From NCBI GenBank assembly GCA_033239525.1, contig BSYO01000030.1, forward strand, positions 11,801,030 through 11,865,029: a DNA stretch of 64,000 bases, read 5' to 3'. This DNA comes from Nepenthes gracilis. Its lineage: Eukaryota; Streptophyta; Magnoliopsida; Caryophyllales; Nepenthaceae. The notes beneath the pieces were generated by a model. That model searched no databases. It was not told where the DNA came from and worked only from the letters and a program-made list of their open reading frames with translations. Made by a program: the position numbers and the translations under genes. This document shows positions 24,126 to 34,199 of the stretch, piece after piece (positions within the stretch are counted from its first letter, which is position 1; each line of letters opens with the position of its first letter).

Positions 24126-24759
24126 ATTATGTTAACCTAAATGCACCCTGTTGGAATTGACATCGTTCCCTTCTCTCTCTCTTTGTCTCTCTCTCTCAAA
24201 TGCTCATGCACCTCGCCTCTCCCTTCTTCTTTCATTCATTTCTTGGCCATATTTTACTCATTTTCTAAGTAATCCTTTTGATTACTCAATAATGATTTCC
24301 TTTGGTATTTTAGTAGATCTTGCAAATATTTCATCATTTATCAATGTAATCCTTTCAATTTTAAAGTTTCACCTTGTTTTTAGTGTATTTTCCATCTTAC
24401 CCTTTTTTTTGGGATTATCATGCATCATTTTTCAAAATAATGATAGAATCTTTCTTAGGATTAAGCTATTTATCATATTCTTTGTTAATTTAGCCAGATT
24501 TACAAGTTTCTAGTCCGATTTATGAGCTTAGGGATTTAGGATTCAAATGGCATTGAAATGCAAATAGTGTACCAATTTTTTTTTTTTTTTGGAAAAACAT
24601 ATTTGTTTTTTGGAGTTTAGAGTTTGTGATAATTGGTCCTTATTTGAGGTGGTTCTTCGTAATATGTTACAGATGACGTCCAAATCAATTGAAAGGAAGA
24701 GGGTACCAGAACACCCAAGAGGTGACTTAAGGTCCACTGATTTGAGATTTTGAAATAGC

Positions 24760-25330
24760 AATGCTGCATAGCATTATACGCCTACCTTTAGCACTAGAAA
24801 CCTGTTATTGGAGTATGAGGCGTTGCTCCAATCTCTCCCTCCTCACATACCGAATATATTCATCTCTAAGGAGTAGGTATCACTTGTTACTAGTTTCTCA
24901 CCTCCCTCAATTACTTTTATCTAGGAATTTTATTCTAATATTCACTAGATTTGTCATAGACGATTTCTCTATTTACATTCGCAGTTAGATCATTTGAATC
25001 ACATCTAAGGTGATTCAAGACACACTTGGTCTTCCCAATGTTTCAACACCAGACTATCCTTAACCTATGAAGATAATACTATATGCTAATTATGTCTTCT
25101 TCCATCTATTACAGCTTTCCCATAGCAATGATGGTCATGAGATCAGGATGAACACATTATTGACTGAGTATTTTGTCCTTTACTACATTGTGAGCACCAA
25201 CATCCTTTCAGTGTCTTATTTGCCGACCCTTCCACTATCTAGAGCACTATTTTTATATGATGTCCTTTTAGGTGATGCCATAGACATTTCAATTACCATC
25301 TATCACCAATTTATAGATATATTTTAGGAT
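24760..25330 (+). pseudogene. Possible remnant of a plant transposon protein
   Basis: The interrupted frames contain MLHSIIR near 24761 and, at 25150-25325, an open piece with LTEYFVLYYIVST and SRALFLYDVLLGD. The layout resembles the putative plant transposon protein domain that often precedes pol in large degenerate retroelements. The likeness is weak and by eye only. It may be part of the surrounding old element or of another nested in it. A purine tract (gaggagggagag) at about 25903-25914 could be a polypurine tract of such an element. Confidence 0.3.
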
Positions 25331-26316
25331 ATTTGCCTAACAACACAATTGCTTTATGGTTGTCTCGTCTGGTGCCTTCTTTCCTCCATCTCTAGCCGCT
25401 GGCTTGTTACACCCCCTATGTCTCTCGGGCACCCCATTAGTGGGGTCACACTTACCCAAAGTCAATTACACACACACCTGCCCACATCTCTCCTCACAAG
25501 GACTGGTGCTTCCTACTGATGAGTCATCTAGAGGCCTCTCTGATACTCAATCTGACTTTTATGATCTACTATGCACCTCCTGTGTTGCACGTATCTCCAT
25601 ATGGAGCAGATGACCTCATCTTAATCTGACTTTTAGGCAAGCATGTGGCACCATCTAGAGCAGATGACCACCTCTCTAGTTTGAGTTTTGGGTGAGCACA
25701 CAATAGTAGATGGAGCAGCAGGTAGCTACTTCTCAGACAGATCACAAGACTATGATGGCTTGTCTTTAGAAAAGCGTTGACCAATAGCTATAGAATATTA
25801 GGCAAGTGCTGCCATGTGGTATTGTGGAGACTATTGATGACTCTAATTCTTAGGTAGCTATCCCTCGATAATTTGTGCCAAAAGGAAGAAGATGTGTATG
25901 CTATTGAGGAGGGAGAGTTGTGAGATTGGGTTAGTGATGTAGGGTTATATTTTCTATGGGGGAGTATTCAATGGATATATAGTTATATTTTCTGATTTAT
26001 TACTGATTCTGTATGCAACCATCATTTATACCTTAACTATTTTACAAGCAGTTATACGGTTATTATCATGTGATAATGTATTATGCTCTATTATCTTTAT
26101 ACTAATATATATTTGATACATCACGTATATTTTTTTAGTATTGTCCATTTTGCAGGGACACATGGCTCTTGAATACTACATGCCATCAGCATCATGTTCA
26201 GTTATCAAAGGTTTGTCGGTTTGTAATATTAGAAGCTCGAATATGGTGGTGATTAAAGCTTCATTTTATTTGCGTCATATAATTGACTTTGGCACGAAAT
26301 TATCAAATTATGAGAT

Positions 26317-27312
26317 TGCTAAATTTATTGTATTGGTATGATTATGTGACAAAGCTTGGTCCTTATTGAGTTATATTTGAATCTTTTTATTTATTAATAA
26401 TGCTTAATTGTGACTTAAGACAATCTCTTCGAAGATGGAAAGAATCGGACGCATGAAAGACATCATGCATATTTGGGAATATGGCTCTACGGATAAGGAG
26501 CACATGATGGGCACACATATGCACTTTCCAACCATTTAATACATGAAGTGCACATGAAACACACTCATGCGTGCTGGTGTTCTAGCAACAGTGCAGGATT
26601 TTTGCCAATTTTGCAGTTTAAATCCTAGTTTTCAGCCACACGTATAAGTATTCTTCTTTCTCATAACCTAGCCATCAAGTTGGTCAATATTGAAAGAAAA
26701 AAGAGCTAAAGAAGTGTGGAGAAAATTGAGAAAAGCTCTTCCATTGTATGTAATCCGAAAGGTTTCATTTTCTTATCCCAAAATCCTTCAACCATCATCA
26801 AACACTTACTCCAACTTGTGATTTTCGGAGTTTCGTTGGTGGCTTAGATGTTGGAGCTTTTGAAGTGTTGCACATTTCTAAAACAGTGAAGTAAAATCCA
26901 TGAGAAGACCGAAAGGCGTCCAATTGTATTGTTAAGGAGCAAATCCGATGTGGTTCTTATATAGAAGTCACTTGTCAAAAATAAGTCAACTAAGAGTTAG
27001 CGCGCTTATTTTATTTGGTCTGTAAGTTAACTTTCGTTAGTGGATTTATTTTGGCTAATTTGAGAATTCTAGATAATTTTACTAAAAAATTGCTTAGTTC
27101 TTGAGGTTTCCTTTCAACCATATTTTGTTTAAATTTTTTTTGCACTTTATTTATGGTTGATGTGGATAATGATGACTAAGTAGGATTAGGGACATATCTT
27201 TATAATATCTATAAATAAATATTCTTTACGCATGTTGAGTATTTGTAAAATTTGTACTCCTATGTCATATATAGTCTAAATTGTAGTCATTTAGGACTAC
27301 CAAATTTTTTTA
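26317..27312 (+). repeat. Right LTR of the old Copia-like element
   Basis: Aligns from tgctaaatttattgtattgg to ttaggactaccaaattt with the left LTR. Notable shared blocks are the Thr/Ser-rich-looking cttccattgtatgtaatcc at about 26735 and ccttcaaccatcatcaaacac at 26785. Confidence 0.75.
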
Positions 27313-29189
27313 AAGTTGTTGGCAATCAAAATGAATTGTATTCTTCCTTCAAGGCCAAGGCAAGCAGTCATGTATTGTATAAGAGAAGAAGCTTACAACA
27401 GAATAGGCATGTTGAATGCAAAGTAATAAATAGAATCCTCTGACTTCCCCCTTTCGTCTACTTCTTATCTCAATTTCTTTCTCTTCTGTACCTTGAAATG
27501 TCTATTTCTTTCTCATCTAAGTCTGTCTTCTCCATCAATTTTGATTCATTTCAAATTTCATTCCCAAAAACCCAGATACTTTATCACAATGCCCAGCAAT
27601 GCCCCAGTATGTAATGCTATGGGCTTATAAAAACACAAGAAAACAACCAAAAACAAAGAGCAAAAGCATCTGATTCTTCGGCAAAAGCAACTGAAGCTGA
27701 TTAGGGATTCCAATCTGTTTGCAGTACCAGCAACAAGAGCACAGACTTGAAGTTTATGCAAAATTTCTGCACAGAGAATAGAAATCTATTCTAGAGTTTT
27801 TGAAGTTCTTGCATCAGCATGAAAAAACTGAGTTCTTATTCTGTTCCATAGTTGGAATTCCATACTGTATAAATTTTGAATCCAAAGTCGTTTCCAGAAT
27901 TTACACAAGCAATGCAGAAATTTGGAACCCACATGCTTGCTGATCTTTACACCTCCATTATGATGCAGGAAAAGCAGAGGACAGGAAGGAAAATACATTG
28001 GGAGAAGGGAAAGTAGAGATTAGTAAACAGAGACAGAAATCACAATTACTTAATTATTCATTCAACTCATTAATAATATCTTCAACAATAGAATTATGAT
28101 CATTATATAAAGAAACTTTACTTTTAGATTAATTGGGAAATAAATATAATTTTCTAACTGATGATATATTAAAATAATGACATAATATGACACAATTTTT
28201 TAAAATAAAAAACAAAATCTCATTAAATAAAATCTCCAATCAAATAAAACAAAAACAAAATTAAATAAATCTCAAATCTCTTCTAATTTGAAATATCCCT
28301 GATGTCCACATCACATTGCTGTGAGATCTACACAATTTAGTCTGCACTTTCCATTGGAGAAGTTTCCTTCCCAGTGACATCTTTGAACCAATCTATCCAA
28401 ACACTTCAAAATCACCCAAAAGAAAAAAAATCACAAGTTCTTCAGGAAACCCTTGACAGAAGTTACTACAATTGATCAAGCATTCAATCTTTTAGGGAAC
28501 TTTGCAATTGTTATACAAATATTGAGATCTGTTGATAGGTTCTTCCACAAATGGTGTGAAGATCTGGAGTCTAGTGATTATGAGATCTATGAAGAATTCT
28601 AAAAGCTACTAATCTGAGATAAAAGTTTGCTTCTTGCTTACAATTCTTCCAAGCACAGAAGTGCAGGAATTGGGAAAACAAGATCTGAATTCTGTTCCTG
28701 TCCAAGCTGGAGAATCAGCACCAGCAGATCAGCAATCCTGTGCATGCTGAATGTTACTAAATTCTGGTAATTGGACTGGTCAACAAAAGAATTCAGAATT
28801 CAGAATGCAGAATTTTCATTTCCTTATCTGCATCACAAGCCACTGATATATATGTTTCTTGTTTATGAGATCTGGTTCTTACGCTTGAATCTGAAGAACA
28901 ACATTTGTTTACACTGTAACTGAATTCACTGTTGCATTGGCTGTTGTATTTTGTTACTCTAAAATCAGCGAAGAACAGTGGTTCAATTTATTAACAACAT
29001 CAGTGATCATCAGTAGATATGTTCATCATTGATGGTGTGACTTAGATTGGGAAAGAAATCTGGAAAATCAGATTAGAGACGACAGGAGACTGACCTTGAG
29101 GTGACAAAGAAATAGACAATTTAGGTAAAGGGGAGAAAGAAACGTGATGGAGAAGCAGATCAAGGGGAGAAATCAGACTTGAATTTCAT
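27313..29189. other. No gene recognised
   Basis: Moderately AT-rich sequence rich in cagaattc-like words. On the minus strand it lies downstream of the RRM-like remnant. A good-looking donor site (TCAAG|GTCAGT on the minus strand, near 29094) is present, but no exon could be attached to it. The small frames at 27558-27998 are not supported. Confidence 0.4.
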
Positions 29190-30091
29190 TCATTCAACAT
29201 TCAACATCTCACAATCGGGACTGTGTTCAACTGCAATTTGTACATGAGGCTCAAATTGGTACAGGACCCCATCAAGTTCATGATCACTTCTCCTGTTCTC
29301 AGGTATTTCTGGATCAGCATCAGAATTTGATTCACCATCAAGTTCATAAGTTTCTTCTTCATAAGCTGTATCAGATTGGTAAAATTCCTCTTCTGGAACA
29401 CCAGCCTGCTCACAATCTGAATTAAAAATGTACACACCTTTTCTGGCTCAACAACTTTGCATTGAACTTCATCATGTTCCTTATCAGAATACCCATTGCT
29501 CCTTGTGAATCAAATATATAATTATTGTCTTCCAAAAATTCACATTCCACCATGGAGTCTAATGCTGCAAATGGGTTAGTACATCGAACAATAAAAGAAT
29601 CATCATCATTAGTACAAACTTCTGACTCAGATTCATCATCTAAATCAAGTTCAAGTGGCTTAGCTCCTGTAACAGTGGAAAGTACATCATGATCATCATG
29701 CTCCATGGAAATTTCTGAATTAGAATGAGAAACATTGTATTGTTGCTGATGAACTTCATATGGATCCTCATTCAAATATGTTTTTGCGGAGGTTCCATTG
29801 AAAACTTTGTTATCCATGAACTTCTCATACATAACCATCCAAATTCACCAGAAAACTGAATTTCGAAGCGACAACAATAATCATCAACGTTTCTTCCATT
29901 GAGAGATGATCTAGCACTCATTGCTTTACGGCCTGTTGGTGAATGAAAGCAATTGTTTTGTTCAAACGTGGTATAAGCATGATCCTTCCAATTGTTCCAT
30001 GAGGACTAAAACCTTGGTGAAGAATATCATGTGTGATAAGATACACGCAGTTTCCTATCTCCACAGATAAATTAGGAGCATTGTGCTCCAT
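29190..30091 (-). pseudogene. PTB-like RRM plus acidic region, frameshifted
   Basis: Three overlapping minus-strand frames read as one ancestral protein. Frame 1 (30091-29918, 57 aa, ATG at 30091) contains HDILHQGFSPHGTIGRIM. Frame 2 continues from about 29930 with ARSSLNGRNVDDYCCRFEIQ and FSGEFG. Together they follow the beta-alpha-beta layout and signature words of an RRM of polypyrimidine tract-binding proteins (known family form: DVLHQVFSPxGxVEKI, then GRNIYDGCCQLDIQFS). Frame 3 (29838-29422) and a last piece (29435-29190) encode a strongly acidic tail rich in Asp, Glu and Ser. At least three frame changes are needed, so it cannot be a single functional exon. It could be a PTB-gene fragment or an RRM carried by a retroelement. 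No flanking retroelement hallmark was found. Confidence 0.6.
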
Positions 30092-31824
30092 TTCAAAGTG
30101 ATAAAAGAATCAAGGGAAATTGATCAATGGAATATACAATGGAATGCAGGATGGTGATGACATATTTGTGAGCATTTGCACAGCATAGCTCAAAGCTTTC
30201 TCAATCAAAACTCATAAATTTCAGCAACTCAAGTGAATTTCAATTCAGAATCAAGAATCAAAATGTAGAAGAACCAACAACAACAATAGTGCTCAGATAC
30301 TAATGATGATGAACAGATGTAGTAGATAGAAGAACAACTTCACTCAGAGAATTCCAGGGCAATTGATGAGCAGATTTTGCGTAACAGATTCAGAAGTAGA
30401 TGCTATCAAGGAACAGATGATAATAGTGTATGAGCAATCCATCAATAATAAACATATCAACTGATGATAACTGATATTATTATCGAACAGAACCACCATT
30501 CTTTGCTGATTTTAGAGTAAAAGAATACAGCAGCCAATTTATCAGTAAATTTTGATGTTGTTTACTGAATTTGACGGCACTGCTAGAACAAGAATTGAAT
30601 TACAAATATTCAGAATGATCCTCACAGACTTTTCAGGTGTAGAATTCAGCAAAATCTCAGATCCACACTTCCCAATCAATGAATACAGATTGCACAAATA
30701 AATCCACATGATAATTCCAAATCAGAACAGAATTGTTCTGACCTCAGACACATATAGACGAACATAACAGCAGCTTGAGGCAGATTTGTTGGTGCAGAAT
30801 TTACCTTTTGATGAGCAAGAATTGAACCCAGAATTCAGTAACACTACAGCTGCAGCAGATCGATAGACTTGAGATTCCTACACAGCTTGTGCAACAATTG
30901 AATCCCAATTTCTGGTTTCAGAGGTATCACTTGCAAATCTGAATTTCCTTTATACTACATAAAAGATTGCAAAGTCTGCCAACCAAGTTGAAATCCTGCC
31001 AATTAAATGCTTCGTGCCTCTGCAAAAACTTCAAGAATTCCAGAACAGAATTTCCAAACAGAATCCTTGATCAGCTCCAGTAGCTTCCAATGAATCAGTT
31101 GACCTTAATCTTTATTTTTGTTTGTTTTCCTGTTTTTGGTGAGCTGGACTTAAGGATTTCTCCAGGAAGGAACTTCTCTGATACTATTTTCCTAGAACAG
31201 CTTTATAAGATCTAATGATTCTGATTATTGATTGAATCCCTATCATTTAATTTGGAATTTCTTGCTGCCTCTTCCGTCATAATCATTTTAAAGAGTTGTT
31301 CAGTACATTTAAACTCCATATTATACTTCCAGAGGGGATCGGATGTATGCATCATTGTTGTTTCAGCAGTGTGGATTTTTGTTTTAGCATCTTAAATCTT
31401 GACAGTTTAGAAATCATCAAATATCAATATTTGCACATGAATCATTCACCCTAATCAAAGCAACTCACAAAAACACACACAAACATACAGGGATATATGT
31501 ATGTATCTTACAAATGTTGAAGACAGAGTAGCAAATCAAAGCAAGCATCAGTTGAAGAAGAGTCATCGAAACCAAAACACCAAACGTGACAATTGATTCG
31601 GAACATAACTGAAATCAGCATCTTCCTACCCTAAAGCCACAAAAAAAGGGGGGAAAACAAATTTGTACCTTCGAGCAGGAATTCAAAATACCGATCAGTG
31701 TAAATCATTTCCAGAAAACACAAGTGCAAGAATGGCGAAAACAAAAATCCTGCAAAACACATCGGATCAAACTACGACATCAAGAAATTCTTCTATCACC
31801 ATACCGATACAAAATGCTCAGAAA
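30092..31824. other. Between the RRM remnant and U6; no gene recognised
   Basis: Sequence of intron or UTR-like texture, with many aattcag words, several short A/T stretches and no long open frame. On the minus strand it directly follows the U6 gene. Confidence 0.4.
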
Positions 31825-31829
31825 AAAAA
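31822..31829 (-). terminator. Pol III T-run terminator of U6
   Basis: Eight consecutive A on the plus strand (T8 in the transcript direction) directly follow the conserved 3' end of U6. Confidence 0.85.
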
Positions 31830-31875
31830 TTTGGACCATTTCTCGATTTGTGCGTGTCATCCTTGCGCAGGGGCC

Positions 31876-31907
<32 letters not shown>

Positions 31908-31927
31908 TCGGATGTCTCCGAAGAGAC
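31825..31927 (-). ncRNA. U6: U6 spliceosomal snRNA
   Basis: The minus strand carries a full-length U6 snRNA of about 102 nt. Visible parts are the 5' stem-loop GTCTCTTCGGAGAC, catccgataaaattgg, the invariant block agatacagagaa in its plant form gatacagagaagattagc, then atggcccctgcgcaagg, and the tail aatggtccaaat running into a T8 tract that serves as the Pol III terminator. Relative to the usual plant 5' stem GUCCC-UUCG-GGGAC, one base pair is changed on both sides (C-G to U-A), so the hairpin is kept. U6 forms the catalytic core of the spliceosome with U2 and U4/U5. With promoter elements and terminator intact, this looks like a functional gene. The plus-strand frame over it is not a gene. 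Confidence 0.95.
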
Positions 31928-31947
31928 ACCCCCTTCGTTGCGCAGTG

Positions 31948-31991
31948 AATATATTAAGACTAGAAAAGCTCACGAGAAAGACGATATGGGA
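31948..31991 (-). promoter_or_regulatory. U6 promoter: USE and TATA box
   Basis: On the minus strand, tcccatatcg (31991-31982) matches the plant USE core TCCCACATCG at nine of ten bases. taatatatt (31956-31948) is the TATA box. Their 25-bp spacing is that of RNA polymerase III-type plant snRNA genes. The TATA box ends 20 bp before the first U6 base. Confidence 0.85.
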
Positions 31992-32334
31992 GTACAGAGA
32001 GAAATATTTTAAAAGTTTAATTATTTTTATAATAATTTTAAATAATAAAATATTAATTTATCTATTTTTTTATATAAATTATATATAAAACGATAAAATA
32101 TTATACCATCAAAAATATATGTCAAAATGGTTAAAGCATATCCTATTAACACAACTCAACAGTTATAAAGGGATTAAATTGAGTAAAATTAGATAAAAAT
32201 AAAATGAAGTAAAATTATATAAATATTTATTTAGTTTAAAATTAAAAAAATTATATAAAACTTAAAGATAAATAATCTTTAATAATATTATCTTTATACA
32301 ATGATCATGCTACTTTATTTATTTTCACTTAATG

Positions 32335-33214
32335 GGTCAAATAATCTTATGGGCTGACCCAGAATCAATCCTGTCAATCGGTATATCTAAAGGGCTGAAG
32401 TCCAATAAAATTCCATGAGATACGAAACCCATAAAGCATTGCAGTAGGCCCAACTGCAATTGAATGCATGATGGGTAAATAGAGATAGGCATCGAGCAAC
32501 CCTAATAGACAGCCCCATATGAGCTCGCTAATTGCGACGCAGAGAGTCCTCCAACTCAGTAGCCAACATCCCAATTAAAGTAACACGCGTATGTGGGAGG
32601 TACCTGACAAAATTGTTGAGGCAGTCTAATGAATATTCTTTGAGAATTGCCCACGATCACACGATTGCTTTTAAAAGGACAATTGTCATTACCAACCTCT
32701 AGGATTGCCTAAATAGCCCAACGAATCCTCACTAGGTAACTGTCACCAACCTTGACGCTCAAGTCTGGTTGAACCAGTATTAACATTATAAATATCCTTT
32801 CACCCTTGATGAAAAAGAAAGAACAATCCTTACCCTCAATTATCTAGAAAAAACAAAGAGCTCTCTTCCGCTCTCGAAGCCATTGGTTTCCAAAGTGAAC
32901 CCTCTCTCTTTTTCAAAATCGCTCCCCATCGAGCACAACCATTGGAGCCAGGATCTCCACCTTACTCTCAATCCCCTCGTCATTGCACATTGCATTCTCT
33001 ATCTTTTTCTTCTTGTAAAAAGATTTTTGATTTGAACGTCAGAGGATATATCGGGGTATAAGTCCTACCAATCATCTGACCTTTTATTTATTTATTGTAT
33101 TACACAAAATCCAAATTATCGAAAATGGAGACCGAACTCACTTAAATTCGACTCACCGTGAAAGATCAAAAAGCTTCATAATCCGTACAACAATCCAAAT
33201 TTAAGAACGCATCA
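32335..33214 (+). mobile_element. Solo LTR, Gypsy-like group, subfamily B
   Basis: The 3' part has gatttgaacgtcagaggat, atatcggggtataagtcc, ggagaccgaac and an end of the form agaacgcatca, shared with the LTRs ending at 14544 and 42071. A TATA box (attataaatatcc) lies near 32784-32796. The left boundary (tgggtcaaat at about 32335) is a guess; no perfect TSD was found. The minus-strand frame at 32374-32574 is not a gene. Confidence 0.7.
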
Positions 33215-34199
33215 CCATTTTTATCGAATGTTTTTGAAAAGATAACCTATGGTTATCTGTGAGTGCTAAGAAAGTCAACTTGGGAATTTACTATTGTGTT
33301 CTTCGGTACAAATTAATATAAAAACAATTATTAATAAATTAAATTAATAAATTTAAATAAAAGTTAAAACTCATTTACTTTGTCTATAATTTAGAAATTG
33401 TATGAAACTAAAAAAGATATTTAGTTTTTACTTATTTGGTATAGAATAAACTTAAAAAATAAATATTAATATAAAATTTAAAATATTCTAATAAATTTAA
33501 ATTTCACAGTTAAAGAACTCATTATAAATTGTATAATATCAAGAGTTTCACCTAGCATTAAAATTATCAAATACTAATCAAAAGCTAATATGACTTTCTC
33601 TGCAACACCAATATAAATGTGCAAAAATTAGGGAAGCCATGACTTTTACATGCACAAATTGTAATAATCATATCATATATGGAATAACCAAGGGGTGATT
33701 TGGAAGAACCCTATTTGAGAAACAGCTCCTTGACCAATGGCAAAAACCGATATTAATATTAATCGCAGTCATATTAATATAAATTGTATTGGTAATAAAT
33801 TTAAAAATATCTTTTTTAAAACAAAATATTAAAAAAATTAAGAGAATAGTATTTATTAATATGTCATCGATATAACAGCATATTGCTTTCATTATATCAT
33901 TAAAAATTACTAATATTAGTGGACCAAATACCAATATATATAAACCGATCGATATTTCTTTCAATACCATAAAATTGGTATTCCATAGAAGGCAGAGAAG
34001 AGAGGCCAGGTTGATCCTGTCACACCAAAATCCTTCAAAGAATAATTTCTCTCATTATTCCTTTTATACATTTACATTGTAGATATTATGATGTTTCCCA
34101 ATTTCCAATCCACCAATGAAAAGGCGAATCGACATTATAACAATACATGAAATAAATTGACAAGATTATAATTTCGACTATAATAAGGTAGATTAAAAT
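33215..34199. other. AT-rich DNA, 3' flank of the PPR gene
   Basis: No gene recognised. The last few hundred bases before 34200 should include the 3' UTR of the PPR gene. The minus-strand frame at 33668-33970 is AT-driven and unsupported. Confidence 0.45.

Larger units (their letters stand above)
19764..27312 (+). mobile_element. Old, decayed Copia-like LTR retrotransposon
   Basis: Two long direct repeats, 19764-20840 and about 26317-27312, align along their whole length, including gaggtttt-type phrases, the cttccattgtat block and the final atttaggacta block. Two bases after the left LTR is tggcatcagagac (20843), a mutated initiator-Met primer-binding site. Gag remnants follow. LTR identity is only about 70-75% by eye, so the insertion is very old. 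A related solo LTR lies at 39714-40733. No polymerase or integrase remnant was recognised in the interior, so pol is deleted or unrecognisable. No clear TSD is visible and the right boundary is approximate. Confidence 0.8.

Noticed and set aside
24151..24513. 120-aa plus-strand frame with a Ser/Leu-rich start
   Set aside because: It opens in a CT-rich simple repeat and continues as AT-driven hydrophobic sequence inside the old retroelement; no domain or splice partner seen.
31663..32088. 141-aa open frame on the plus strand
   Set aside because: It runs antisense through the U6 snRNA gene and its promoter; the frame is a by-product.
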